From positions 1 through 64,000 of the forward strand of contig JANLFQ010000003.1 of the NCBI GenBank assembly GCA_024653355.1: DNA of 64,000 nucleotides. The letters run 5' to 3'. The stretch comes from a candidate division WOR-3 bacterium. GTDB lineage: Bacteria; Hydrothermota; Tepidihabitantia; Tepidihabitantales; Tepidihabitantaceae. Positions 33,221 through 42,184 of this stretch are shown piece after piece. A program made the translations under genes and the position numbers. Each line of letters starts with the position of its first letter. Within the stretch, counting starts at the first letter, position 1. The notes under the pieces were generated by a model that did no database searches, was not told where the DNA came from, and worked only from the letters and a program-made list of their open reading frames with translations.

Positions 33221-34629
33221 GTTGGTTTGATTATCAGGACCCAACACCAGCCCGGATTACATTTGACGAGTGGGACGATTTGTTTCAACAAATACCGGAC
33301 GAGTTGATTGACCAATTTCACTACTTTCCGCCCAATCAGGAGGCGTGGTCAAAATATCTGTTTCCGCCCCAGGTGTTCGCCATCTACGGGGCAAGGCATC
33401 TGCGCCGATTGAAGTTTGACAATTCGCTGGCGGCGCTGCGGCTCTGGGGTTTTGTCCAGAATGAAATTGAACGGTTGTTTCGCGCCCGGCAGGTGGGGAA
33501 GAAGGTGGTGGCGGTGATGGGTGACCTGGGTCCGCTGGCGGTGATTGTGAATTCGGTGGCGGCAAGGGCTGGTTCGAGCAAGGATGGTGGGGGATGCGTC
33601 GCCTTTTATCCTGACTGCTGGTGGTGGACACCTTTTGCGATGGAGAGCAAGGTGTTACTGGACAAAGCGGCAGAACTTGGTATCGGTGATGCCACCTGTT
33701 TTTCCCGGGCGGCACTGGGCGCTTTTGCCAAGCACAGTTATTTTCCCGACCCGGATTTGGTGATTGCCGCAACCGGTGCATCGTGCGACGACTATTCCGG
33801 GGTGGAAAGTCTCGTAGCAAAGATGGTGCCCGAGGTCGTCTGGGTGGAAACACCGCTGCGGCGCGTTGAACCTGAGGCAAGGGAACGGGTTGAGCGGATG
33901 GTAGTTGAGGAGTATCAACGGGTGCTCAAAAAACTGGAGGAGTTGACCGGAGTCAAGGTGACCGAAGCGATGTTGCAACAGGGAATACGCCGGGCAAATC
34001 ACCTGCGGCGCCTGACTCAGCGATTGAAGGAACTCGCTTACGGTTATGGCGTGTTTCCAGCACTGGAAACGATGGTCGTGGAGTTTGGTTGTCTGCACGG
34101 CTATTCCGACATTGTGGAGTGGACCGCAATTGTGGAACATCTGGTCCAGACCGGGGAGGCACGGCTTGCGGCGGGGAAAACGGTGCTGGCATTGGACAGT
34201 TTGCGGATTGGCTGGGTAACACCGCCCGCGGACCCGTTACTTTTGTGTTATGTTGAAGACCGGGGGGCACGAATTGTAGCGAGCGAATATGTGATTAATC
34301 AGGCGTTGAGTTTGATTGACGAGTCGGTGCCGCCGCTTTTGGGGATTGCCCGTTCCCTGCTCACCGGTTCGCTGATTGGCACGTCAAGAGAACGGGCGGA
34401 GATGTTTGTCACTGCCGCGCAAGGGCGTCGAGCCGAAGGGGTGATTGTTTCGGGAATTTTAGGCGGTTCGCACTGCGCAATGGAGTCTCGGTTGATTGGT
34501 GATTACATTAAACAGAAACTGGACATCCCGATTCTGGAGTTTGATGTCGCACCACCCAACAAGGCGATTGACCGCCAGACGCAGACAAGGATTGATGCGT
34601 TTCTGGAACTGGTGCGGAGCCGGCGATGA
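33217..34629 (+). CDS. 2-hydroxyacyl-CoA dehydratase-like subunit (HgdA/B family), second
   Basis: The protein has 470 residues, starting in an ATGA overlap. It has the same family plan but is longer and more diverged: an N-terminal 100-residue part (WDDLFQQIPDELIDQFHYFPPNQEAWSK), then VVAVMGDLGPLAVIVNSVAAR, CVAFYPDCWWWTPF, GASCDDYSG, FGCLHGYSD, SLRIGWVTPPADP and a C-terminal GSHCAMESRLIGDYIKQKLDIP then ILEFD. The Cys residues in YPDC, GASC and SHC may bind a cluster. HgdA/B- or BcrB/C-type pairs normally form the catalytic dimer, so this is probably the partner of the gene at 32099. The Trp-rich active-site segment is unusual. Confidence 0.8.
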   Translation: MSWFDYQDPTPARITFDEWDDLFQQIPDELIDQFHYFPPNQEAWSKYLFPPQVFAIYGARHLRRLKFDNSLAALRLWGFVQNEIERLFRARQVGKKVVAVMGDLGPLAVIVNSVAARAGSSKDGGGCVAFYPDCWWWTPFAMESKVLLDKAAELGIGDATCFSRAALGAFAKHSYFPDPDLVIAATGASCDDYSGVESLVAKMVPEVVWVETPLRRVEPEARERVERMVVEEYQRVLKKLEELTGVKVTEAMLQQGIRRANHLRRLTQRLKELAYGYGVFPALETMVVEFGCLHGYSDIVEWTAIVEHLVQTGEARLAAGKTVLALDSLRIGWVTPPADPLLLCYVEDRGARIVASEYVINQALSLIDESVPPLLGIARSLLTGSLIGTSRERAEMFVTAAQGRRAEGVIVSGILGGSHCAMESRLIGDYIKQKLDIPILEFDVAPPNKAIDRQTQTRIDAFLELVRSRR

Positions 34630-35687
34630 AGGAGTTGCTCAATCCCCGGGAGCGGTTTTCGCTTCTGGTTATTGACGAACCACAGGACCGGGTGCCAATT
34701 TTTCCGTTGTTGACCGCCCATGCCGCAAAATTTTCCGGGGTGAGTTTACGCGACTACTACACCGATGGGGTGGTGATGGCAAAGTGCCAGTTAAGAGCAA
34801 GGGAGTTTTACAACACCGACTTTATCTCGATTTTTTCTGAGGTTGGTTTGATTGCCGAGGCACTAGGTTCAGAGTTTTTGTATCCGGAGGATGACCTGCC
34901 GGTGCTGGCACGACCGCGCTGGCAGAAAATCGAGGAGGCGGCGCGCGGTCTAAAAGAAAATCTGACCCTTAAGGGTCGGGTGGCGGTTTATCTTGATGCG
35001 ATAAATTATGCCTGGGAGGCGATTGCTGATGTTGTGCCAGTCCTTGCTTATGTACCGGCACCTTTTACCACCGCGCAGCAACTGGTTGAACCTGAGGAGT
35101 TTCTCCTTGCCCTGCTGGAAAAGCCGGAACTGGTAAAATCGGTCCTTGACGAAGTGACACAGGTGGTAAAAAATTTTTCCCGGCTCGTGATTCGAGCCGG
35201 GGCGTTGCCCATTTTAGTTGACCCGCTGGCTTCGGGTAGCGTACTCAGCCCCAGGGAGTATCGGGAGTTTGCCCTGCCCGCGGAAAAGGCGGTAATAGAT
35301 TTCTGGCACCGCTATGACCTCGATGTGGTTTTACACATCTGTGGCGATACGAGCGAAATCGCACCGTTGATGCCTGAGACCGGTGCCGACCTGATAAGCG
35401 TTGATAAAGTGGACCTTAGTCAGGTTGTTGCGGCAGTGGGAGAAAAGGTGCGGGTCATCGGCAATTTTGATACGACCGAGTTGTGGCTGGGCACCGCAAA
35501 GGAGATTGGCGATAAGGTCAGCGGGATGGTGGCGCAGGCAAAGAGTTGTCCCCGGGGCTATGTGGCGGCGACCGGATGTGAGGTGCCGATTGCCACACCG
35601 GAGGAAAATTTGCAGGCTTTTGTCAGCGCGGCTAAGGAGGCAGGAAGGTATCAATTTCCGCCTGCCCGGATAAGTGAAAGGAGATAG
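34626..35687 (+). CDS. UroD-family corrinoid methyltransferase (MtaA/MtbA type), second copy
   Basis: The protein has 353 residues, starting in an ATGA overlap with the HgdA/B-like gene. Zinc ligands: HICGD (His237, Cys239) and TGCEVP (Cys318). Shared phrases with the first copy: DPLASGSVLSP, TGADLISVDKVDL, IGNFDTTELW. The two copies are clearly diverged, not a recent duplication. One may demethylate the substrate and the other methylate the acceptor. Its place between the dehydratase-like subunits and their activator suggests the dehydratase chemistry and methyl transfer belong to one pathway. Confidence 0.85.
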   Translation: MKELLNPRERFSLLVIDEPQDRVPIFPLLTAHAAKFSGVSLRDYYTDGVVMAKCQLRAREFYNTDFISIFSEVGLIAEALGSEFLYPEDDLPVLARPRWQKIEEAARGLKENLTLKGRVAVYLDAINYAWEAIADVVPVLAYVPAPFTTAQQLVEPEEFLLALLEKPELVKSVLDEVTQVVKNFSRLVIRAGALPILVDPLASGSVLSPREYREFALPAEKAVIDFWHRYDLDVVLHICGDTSEIAPLMPETGADLISVDKVDLSQVVAAVGEKVRVIGNFDTTELWLGTAKEIGDKVSGMVAQAKSCPRGYVAATGCEVPIATPEENLQAFVSAAKEAGRYQFPPARISERR

Positions 35688-35693
35688 CACAAG

Positions 35694-36473
35694 ATGTTGA
35701 GCGTTGGCATTGATGTCGGTTCGGTTAACACCAAGGTGTTGATTTACGATTCAGCACGGGATGAGGTGGTTGCCCGATGTGTGGCACCAACCGGAATGAA
35801 GCCCAGGGAGCAGGCACAGCGGGTGTTTGAGTTTTGTGTGGCGAATGCCGGTCTGGAGCGCTCGGCACTGGGACACATCGTTGCTACCGGTTATGCCCGG
35901 CAGGCGGTTGATTTTGCCCGGCAGACGGTGACCGAGATTACCGCGACGGGCCGGGGGATAAGAAAGTGGCATCCTTCCAGTCGAACGGTCATTGACATCG
36001 GCGGCCAGGATTCAAAGGTGATAGCGCTTGATGAACAGGGACGGGTGCAGGACTTTGTAATGAACGACCGTTGTGCCGCCGGCACGGGTAGTTTTCTTGA
36101 GTTTATTGCCCGGGCGCTGAATGTGCCGATTGAGCAGTTCGGGGAGTTGAGTGCGCGTTCCCAGAAACCGGTGCTGCTCTCCAGCCTCTGTGTGGTGATG
36201 GCGGAGTCGGAAATCCTTTCGCTTGTTGCTGCGGATGTGCCCCGCGAGGATATCATCGCCGGTTTACATCTGGCGCTGGCAACGAGGGTTGTCAATATGG
36301 CGGCACGGGTTAATGTTTTGCCCGAGGTGATTTTTACCGGCGGTACCGCGCTCAATTCAGGGCTGCGCCAGGCGCTGGAACGAGTTCTGGGGTTAAAGGT
36401 CCAAAGCTCTCAGGAGCCGCTTTTTGCGGCGGCAATGGGCGCGGCACTGTTAGGTGCCGACACTACTTTTTAA
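35694..36473 (+). CDS. BadF/BadG/BcrA/BcrD-type ATPase, activator of the dehydratase-like enzyme (HgdC family)
   Basis: The protein has 259 residues, the HgdC length. ASKHA nucleotide-binding motifs: GIDVGSVNTKVLIYD, VIDIGGQDSKVI and FTGGTALNSG. The bridging 4Fe-4S cluster of the homodimer is held by Cys127 (NDRCAAGTGSF) and Cys166 (SSLCVVMAESEI). ATP hydrolysis opens the helix-cluster-helix unit and fires one electron into the catalytic component. RBS AAAGGAGA. It is the last gene of the operon and its last 11 bp overlap the convergent Ntn-hydrolase gene. Confidence 0.9.
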   Translation: MLSVGIDVGSVNTKVLIYDSARDEVVARCVAPTGMKPREQAQRVFEFCVANAGLERSALGHIVATGYARQAVDFARQTVTEITATGRGIRKWHPSSRTVIDIGGQDSKVIALDEQGRVQDFVMNDRCAAGTGSFLEFIARALNVPIEQFGELSARSQKPVLLSSLCVVMAESEILSLVAADVPREDIIAGLHLALATRVVNMAARVNVLPEVIFTGGTALNSGLRQALERVLGLKVQSSQEPLFAAAMGAALLGADTTF

Positions 36474-37809
36474 GGACAAGCAGGCGTTGAACAGCGCCAT
36501 CGTTTGGGATGAAGAAAATCCCGGTAGAGCGAGCGGGAGAAGCGATTCTACCGGTGATGTCATAAACCGGGAAGGAGTTTGGCGGGAGCGAATTTAAATG
36601 GAGCGTGGTCAAGGGCGGGTGATGATTGGGATACTGTTTTTCTAATTCAACCGTCTGCCAGAAGTTCTGGTAGGTGGCCAGTATCAACCGACAGATTGAG
36701 TCGGTCAGGGTTTGCGCCGCGGTGCGGGAGGGACCAATGGCACCCCACTCGGTTTCGCATCGGGCGACGAGGGCAAAAATTGTTGACTCGGTGGGTGCGC
36801 TGAACTGTAACCAGCGCGCCAGGCGCTGGGTGTTGATTGCCTTGGGGTATTCGGGAAGGGGGTAAAGGTAACTAACCAGCCGCTGGGCTTCATCGCAGAT
36901 TGGTGCGGTTATTGTGCCGTCAAGGTAAGAAGGGACTGTTTCGGCCGCGACCCAGAGTGGGATAGGAAGGGTGGCAACCGGTTGACCAAGGAGCACCCAC
37001 ATCATACCGGTTCGAAGATGGGCACCGGGTGCAGGCCCAACCATTATCTCAACGGAGCGGGTCTGGGAACGGCAGATGGTGGTATCGGTGGGAAGGTAAC
37101 CGAATGGTAAAGAACCGAACTTACCAAGAAAAGGCAAGGGGTAAGGCTCAAATCCGACCTGGCCCAAGTCGCGAGCAAGGGTGCAGATGATAAAAGGAAG
37201 ATTGAGGCGGTTTTCATAAAAGGCGGCACGACAGAGTTGTTCTGCCCGCTCGTAGCGGTTTTTCCCCAATAACCGATTCGGTCCCCCGGACATTGAGTAG
37301 TTTGCCCGGATGAGAAATCCTAAGGAGTCGTTCTTGGTATCGTAGCGGGTATAAGATGTGTAACCGGCTTCGAAGATGGCGGTGGTACCGGTAGAGTCAA
37401 AAACCCCAAAGTTTGCCGGTGTTTCCCGGCCAACGATGTTTAAGGAGTCAAGGAGATGGGCAAAGTCTTCCACCGTGGCACAGGAGCCAAGGGCAAGACG
37501 CATTATGTTGCCGTCGTCGGCAGCAGTGATGTTGCCGGTGAGGTTGTAGGAGTTGGAGTTCATAATTGCAAATCCAACCTCATTGATGCCCGCCCAGACA
37601 TCGAGCGTTTCCCCCGCATAAACATTGGCGACAAACCGGAACCGGGGACCGCGGAAGAATTTCATCTCCTGGTCGGGATTGTTGACATCGCGATTTTTCC
37701 AGAGAACGGCACGACCTTCACTCAGCGCTGTGGGACCGAAGGCACCGATGGTACAGGCGAAGGTAAAACTAAGGTGTAGAAGGAGTAGCGGGACGGGTTT
37801 AAATCTCAT
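36463..37809 (-). CDS. Exported Ntn-hydrolase-like amidohydrolase (choloylglycine/C45/C69-like)
   Basis: The protein has 448 residues; ATG 37809 is preferred over the longer frame because it begins the signal peptide MRFKPVPLLLLHLSFTFA. Removal after Ala18 would expose Cys19 as the new N-terminus: CTIGAFGP, followed by GRAVLWKNRD and AGINEVGFAIMNSNSYN. This is the order seen in Ntn hydrolases such as acyl-transferases and penicillin acylases (catalytic N-terminal Cys, Arg/Asp, Asn). The C-terminus (FPVYDITGRIASPARSTGIF, FIPNDGAVQRLLVLKK) keeps the last strands of a T9SS domain. A lipobox reading of TFAC is possible but poor. Substrate unknown. It overlaps the ispG stop by 11 bp. Confidence 0.65.
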   Translation of the reverse strand: MRFKPVPLLLLHLSFTFACTIGAFGPTALSEGRAVLWKNRDVNNPDQEMKFFRGPRFRFVANVYAGETLDVWAGINEVGFAIMNSNSYNLTGNITAADDGNIMRLALGSCATVEDFAHLLDSLNIVGRETPANFGVFDSTGTTAIFEAGYTSYTRYDTKNDSLGFLIRANYSMSGGPNRLLGKNRYERAEQLCRAAFYENRLNLPFIICTLARDLGQVGFEPYPLPFLGKFGSLPFGYLPTDTTICRSQTRSVEIMVGPAPGAHLRTGMMWVLLGQPVATLPIPLWVAAETVPSYLDGTITAPICDEAQRLVSYLYPLPEYPKAINTQRLARWLQFSAPTESTIFALVARCETEWGAIGPSRTAAQTLTDSICRLILATYQNFWQTVELEKQYPNHHPPLTTLHLNSLPPNSFPVYDITGRIASPARSTGIFFIPNDGAVQRLLVLKK

Positions 37810-38851
37810 TGTTGAGGTGCCGCTTGATTTCTTTGCCGAGCGCCGCCACAAGCCGGGACTCAGGATAGGTGCCGATTACTTTACCCTTGACAAACAAAAC
37901 ACCTTTTCCTTTGCCGCCGGCGATGCCAAAATCGGCTTCACGGGCTTCACCCGGTCCATTGACAACACACCCCATTACCGCGACCTTCAACGGCGCAGTG
38001 ATGCCCTGGAGGCTTTTCTGAACCTGACGGGTCAGGCGGACGATGTCAATCCTGGTGCGGCCACAACCGGGACAGGAGTAGACGACCGGTTTAATCTGAC
38101 GCCGATTGAGCGCAGCGAGGAGTTCGTAGGCGGCAACGACTTCAAGGACCGGGTCACCGGTAAGGGAAATGCGGATCGTGTCACCGATACCCTGGCGCAG
38201 GAGCGGTGCAAGCGCTGCGGCGGAGCGAATGCTGCCTTCAAGGGGCGGACCGGCTTCAGTCAAACCGATATGCAGTGGATAGGGAAAACGGTGGGCGAGT
38301 TCTTCATTGACGGCAATCAGGTCTTCAGCGACGGTGGTTTTTGCTGATAAAACCAGGGCTTTGAAGTTCAGTCTTTCAAACGGTTCCAGGGCCCGTGCCA
38401 TCGCCTCAATCAGCGCTTTGACTTCGGGATGACGGTAGCGCGCCCGGACCTCTTTGGGCAACGAGCCGGCATTGACCCCGATGCGGATTGCCACGCCCCG
38501 GTCCTGGGCAGCACGGATAATTTCTTCGATGCGCCGGATAGAGCCAATATTGCCGGGGTTGATACGGATTTTGTCGAAGCCGGCTTTGATTGCCGCAAGT
38601 GCCAACCGGTAGTCAAAGTGGATGTCAGCAATCAAGGGTAGGTCAACACGAGCCCGGATTTCGGGTAAGGCGGCAGCCGCTGCCGCATCAGGGACGGCGA
38701 GGCGCACCAGTTCGCAGCCGGCGGCAGTTAAACGGCGAATTGAACGCACGGTTGCAGTAACATCGTCGGTTCGAGTTTTGGTCATTGACTGGACACGCAC
38801 CGGCGCGCCGCCGCCAATCTGGATGTTACGCACCAGGACCGGCAGCGACAA
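37799..38851 (-). CDS. ispG: 4-hydroxy-3-methylbut-2-en-1-yl diphosphate synthase
   Basis: The protein has about 350 residues. I place the start at TTG 38851, 4 nt after the murA stop, giving SLPVLVRNIQIGGGAPVRVQ; an in-frame ATG at 38920 would add a murA-overlapping, basic, unconserved 23 residues. TIM-barrel motifs: VQSMTKTRTDD, LVRLAVPD, LIADIHFDYRLAL, RINPGNIG, IRIGVNAGSLP, GLTEAG, IRISLTGDP. The 4Fe-4S ligands are SCPGCGRTR and CVVNGPGE. It makes HMBPP, the penultimate MEP-pathway step. It sits in a likely operon after murA. Confidence 0.9.
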   Translation of the reverse strand: MSLPVLVRNIQIGGGAPVRVQSMTKTRTDDVTATVRSIRRLTAAGCELVRLAVPDAAAAAALPEIRARVDLPLIADIHFDYRLALAAIKAGFDKIRINPGNIGSIRRIEEIIRAAQDRGVAIRIGVNAGSLPKEVRARYRHPEVKALIEAMARALEPFERLNFKALVLSAKTTVAEDLIAVNEELAHRFPYPLHIGLTEAGPPLEGSIRSAAALAPLLRQGIGDTIRISLTGDPVLEVVAAYELLAALNRRQIKPVVYSCPGCGRTRIDIVRLTRQVQKSLQGITAPLKVAVMGCVVNGPGEAREADFGIAGGKGKGVLFVKGKVIGTYPESRLVAALGKEIKRHLNNEI

Positions 38852-38855
38852 GCGT

Positions 38856-40121
38856 TTAGGTGGACTTGATGCGCTTGATTTTTCCGCCAAGCCGGGCGAT
38901 TTTCTTTTCGAGGTGTTCATAACCCCGGTCCAAATGATAGATGCGCAGGATTTCAGTTTTGCCTCGGGCGGCAAGACCGGCAAGGACCAGCGCTGCTGAG
39001 GCGCGCAGGTCTGAAGCCATAACCTGAGCACCCTGCAGTTTTTCTACGCCATGAATTACCGCCATATTGCCGTTGATGTCAATTGATGCACCCATCCGGT
39101 TGAGTTCCAGAGCATGGAGAAACCGGGACTCAAAGATGTTTTCGGTAATGGTGCTTGTGCCCGCGGCGATTGCGAGCAGAGCGGTGAACTGTGCCTGGAG
39201 GTCGGTGGGAAAACCGGGATAGGGTGCGGTGGAGATTTTTGTTGCCCGGGGGCGCGATTTCATCTCCACCTGAATGCTGGTTTGGTCAATGTCGATGCGG
39301 GCACCAATTTCTTTTAACTTGGTTAACACCGCTGTGAGATGCTCAGGCTGGCAGTCGGTGATTTGCACCGTACCACGGGTGATAGCAGCGGCAACAGCAA
39401 ATGTGCCGGCTTCAATCCGGTCGGCAATTGGGCGATGGGTGGTGCCCGATAGTTGTTTTACACCCTGAATTCGGATTTCCGGAGTGCCCGCACCGGAAAT
39501 CCGGGCGCCCATTGCGTTGAGAAAATTTGCCAGGTCAACGACCTCCGGTTCGCAGGCTGCGCCCTCAATTACCGTTTCGCCCCGGGCGAGCGTTGCCGCC
39601 ATCATCGTGTTGATGGTTGCACCAACACTGGGACCTTTGTAACCTTCCAGCATCATTGTGTTGCCGTTTAGTTTTTTTGCCTGGGCATGGATGTAACCCC
39701 GCTCAACAGCGACTTTGGCACCCAGCGCCGTGACGCCTTTGATGTGGAGGTCAACCGGCCGGGGTCCAATGGCACAACCACCAGGGAGTGATACGCGACA
39801 GGTGCCAAACCGGGCAAGGAGCGGTCCCAGGACATAGTAACTGGCGCGCATCTTGCGTACGATGTCGTAAGGTGCCTCGTGATTCAGTTTGCCCCGGGCG
39901 GTGAGATGTACGGTGCGGTTCTCTTGTTCGATACGAACGCCAATCAGCCTTAGCAGTTTGAGCATAGTATTGACATCTTCCAGTGCCGGGACATCTTCAA
40001 TTGTGCAGGTGTCTTCAGTTAACAGGCAGGCGGCGAGTAAAGGCAGGACGGCGTTTTTCGCCCGGGCGGTTGAAATTGTGCCTTGGAGTGGTTCCCCACC
40101 CTGAATCAGAAAGCGGTCCAT
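38856..40121 (-). CDS. murA: UDP-N-acetylglucosamine 1-carboxyvinyltransferase
   Basis: The protein has 421 residues, the expected length. It adds enolpyruvyl to UDP-GlcNAc, the first committed step of peptidoglycan synthesis. Motifs: AKNAVLPLLAACLLT (substrate Lys-Asn), MRASYYVLGPLLARFG, LPGGCAIGPRPVDLH with the catalytic Cys116 (fosfomycin target), GPSVGATINTMMAA, PGFPTDLQAQFTALLAI and DLRASAALVLAGLAARG. The start is ATG 40121, preceded by no RBS but by a -10 box 6 nt away (see promoter). Confidence 0.95.
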   Translation of the reverse strand: MDRFLIQGGEPLQGTISTARAKNAVLPLLAACLLTEDTCTIEDVPALEDVNTMLKLLRLIGVRIEQENRTVHLTARGKLNHEAPYDIVRKMRASYYVLGPLLARFGTCRVSLPGGCAIGPRPVDLHIKGVTALGAKVAVERGYIHAQAKKLNGNTMMLEGYKGPSVGATINTMMAATLARGETVIEGAACEPEVVDLANFLNAMGARISGAGTPEIRIQGVKQLSGTTHRPIADRIEAGTFAVAAAITRGTVQITDCQPEHLTAVLTKLKEIGARIDIDQTSIQVEMKSRPRATKISTAPYPGFPTDLQAQFTALLAIAAGTSTITENIFESRFLHALELNRMGASIDINGNMAVIHGVEKLQGAQVMASDLRASAALVLAGLAARGKTEILRIYHLDRGYEHLEKKIARLGGKIKRIKST

Positions 40122-40127
40122 TGGAAT

Positions 40128-40155
40128 ATTTTCAATGATTATCGGTAAAAGTCAA
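40128..40155 (-). promoter_or_regulatory. Possible leaderless promoter of murA
   Basis: On the minus strand, TTGACT (40155-40150), 16 nt, GAAAAT (40133-40128), then 6 nt to the ATG at 40121. The -10 is imperfect. Confidence 0.5.
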
Positions 40156-40222
40156 GGAGATGGTAAAATGTTAAAGATAGGCGTGATGGATATTAGCCCA
40201 ACCGATTGAACCGATAAATAGT

Positions 40223-40251
40223 TTGACATTTACCTTTTCGGCACTTATATT
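40223..40251 (+). promoter_or_regulatory. Promoter of the gene at 40308
   Basis: TTGACA (40223-40228), 17 nt, TATATT (40246-40251). A leader of about 50 nt ends in AAGGAGG. Confidence 0.8.
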
Positions 40252-40307
40252 ATTGAAGGTAAGTTAAGATGTTTAATCGCCCTGAAATGGGGCGGTAAGG
40301 AGGTAAA

Positions 40308-42122
40308 ATGTTTGTAACTATCGTCGTATCGCTGGTAATCGCCCTGAGCCCGGGCGGCGTGCAAAACAATTTGCCGCCGGTATGGGGTGGTGGCGGTCCG
40401 GACTCTTTTGGGTATCGGTACTTTGACTCCGATACCGTTTGCCCAGAGGCGCCCACCTACAACTGGATTAATATCAAAGGTGTAGGCACGCGGGTAACCG
40501 GTCTTGGAGACGACAATGTTGTTGGTCCGTTCGATATCGGGTTCGACTTCCCCTATTACTGGTATAAGGTTCGCCAGGTTTACATCGGGTCCAACGGGTA
40601 CATCGCATTTCACGACAATGCGCTGGCGGCTTCACCCTTCCCGAGGGTGCCAGCGCCCTCAAGGCCCAACAACACGGTTGCGCCGATGATGAGCGATATC
40701 GACTGTTCGGCGTCAGGCTCGCCTAACGGCTCGGTCTGGTACTGGCGCAGCCCGGACAACGACACCTTCATTGTGGAGTACGATAGCGTCCGGTTCTGGT
40801 CAACCGGGGGCAACAACACATTCCAGATTATTTTGTCCCGGCCCGACTCTTCAATCACTTTCCAGTATAAGGAGCAGTCGGGCGCACCTTACAACGGCTG
40901 GGTGCCGGATGCCAATCAGTGCGGGATTGAGAATGTGTCCGGGAGAATCGGGTTGAACTACTTATCGGGCAACATCCCGCCCGGTAATATGTACCATCCT
41001 GAGCTGGCGGTTAAGTTTATTCCGCCCGAATCGACGACGCTACAGGTACACGATGCCGCGGTGCGCAATGCAATGAACGACCGGTCCGGAGGAATGTTTG
41101 CCGTCAACGGCCGCCCGATTACCTTCTGGGCGGTGATTGCCAACACGGGCAATCAGCCCGAGAGCCAGTTTAAAGCGTTAGTGCGGGTGCGTTCTCAGGC
41201 AGGTTCAGTTTTGTTTATCGATTCTACGATGGTCCGTGCGCTTAATCCGGCAGAGACCGATTCGGTCGTGTTCAGTCGCACCTGGACACCGAGTTCAAAC
41301 GGTGTGTACACGATTCAGGCGATAAGCAAACTGCCCGGTGATGCGGTGCCGGTTAACGACACGGTAACGATTGAGTTGCGGGTCGTCACCCTGCCGGCAA
41401 CTTTGACTTACGACCGGGGTACACCGACCAACTCGATGTACTGGAATGGGCCGGGCGGATTTGGCAACCGTTTTGTATCACCAGTTTACCCCTGCACAGT
41501 GACCAGTGCCCGGGTTTATATGCAGGCAACCTCTACCACTCCCTGCGCAATTGGAATCTATGACGATAATGGACCAGGTGGCAGTCCGGGTGATACCCTT
41601 TACATTTCAACGGTGCAGGTTAGTGCTGCCGACTGGTACACCATTACCCCGCCCAGTCCAATCGTGATTGAAGAAGGTGCCTTTTTTGTCGGGGCGACTT
41701 CTGAGGTGAGCGCTTCACCATCATTCGGGATGGATTCGGTGCCACCGCTTTCCTATCAGGGTTGGGAGTACACTGGTGTCTGGGCACCTTCGCGTGACGC
41801 CGCGGCGCGAGATGTAATGGCGAATGCGACGGTTTCGGGTACGGTTGGTGTTCTGGAGCTTGCGCCGGAGGTGGCGCCAGTACGCCGGGTTCTTGAGCTA
41901 AGTCCAAATCCGGCATCAGACCTGGTTACAGTGCGGTTCGCTCGTTCTGCCGGTACTGCCCAGACCCTGGAACTTTACAACGCAGCGGGTACGGTGGTAC
42001 GGACTTCTGAGGTTAGAGATGAGCGGGTGGTTCTTGATACACGACAGATTCCCGCCGGTGTCTACTTCGTGCGCGTAAAGAACAGTGACTATTCGGTGGC
42101 GAAACTGGTAATTCAGCGGTAA
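40308..42122 (+). CDS. Secreted protein with nidogen-like and CARDB domains and T9SS sorting domain
   Basis: The protein has 604 residues. Signal peptide MFVTIVVSLVIALSPGG, short. Residues about 30-235 include VGPFDIGFDFPYYWYKV, VYIGSNGYIAFHD, APMMSDIDCS, DTFIVEYDSVRFW and TFQIILSRPDSSITFQYKE: the pattern of nidogen-like/PEP-type beta-sandwich domains in secreted proteins. A CARDB domain covers about 250-360 (HDAAVRNAMND, PITFWAVIANTGNQPE). A third jelly-roll is at about 365-500. The sorting domain ends the protein: LELSPNPASDLVTVRF, LELYNAAGTVVRT, TRQIPAGVYFVRV, KLVIQR. Its own promoter and a terminator define a one-gene unit. Confidence 0.8.
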   Translation: MFVTIVVSLVIALSPGGVQNNLPPVWGGGGPDSFGYRYFDSDTVCPEAPTYNWINIKGVGTRVTGLGDDNVVGPFDIGFDFPYYWYKVRQVYIGSNGYIAFHDNALAASPFPRVPAPSRPNNTVAPMMSDIDCSASGSPNGSVWYWRSPDNDTFIVEYDSVRFWSTGGNNTFQIILSRPDSSITFQYKEQSGAPYNGWVPDANQCGIENVSGRIGLNYLSGNIPPGNMYHPELAVKFIPPESTTLQVHDAAVRNAMNDRSGGMFAVNGRPITFWAVIANTGNQPESQFKALVRVRSQAGSVLFIDSTMVRALNPAETDSVVFSRTWTPSSNGVYTIQAISKLPGDAVPVNDTVTIELRVVTLPATLTYDRGTPTNSMYWNGPGGFGNRFVSPVYPCTVTSARVYMQATSTTPCAIGIYDDNGPGGSPGDTLYISTVQVSAADWYTITPPSPIVIEEGAFFVGATSEVSASPSFGMDSVPPLSYQGWEYTGVWAPSRDAAARDVMANATVSGTVGVLELAPEVAPVRRVLELSPNPASDLVTVRFARSAGTAQTLELYNAAGTVVRTSEVRDERVVLDTRQIPAGVYFVRVKNSDYSVAKLVIQR

Positions 42123-42140
42123 GGTTCACCGAGTAAATCA

Positions 42141-42180
42141 GGTTGGGCGGCCCTTATTGTGCCGCCCAACCTTTTAATTT
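42141..42180. terminator. Bidirectional terminator
   Basis: An 11-bp stem GGTTGGGCGGC / GCCGCCCAACC, then TTTTAATTTT on the plus strand. The minus-strand operon ends at 42185. Confidence 0.85.
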
Positions 42181-42184
42181 TAAA

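Noticed and set aside
38852-38920. ispG start at ATG 38920
   Set aside because: It would overlap murA by 65 bp and add an unconserved Ser/Lys-rich segment; TTG 38851 gives the usual ispG beginning, though this is not certain.
40245-40613. Antisense open frame over the start of the nidogen-like gene
   Set aside because: It is a shadow of the coding strand; no RBS or motif.
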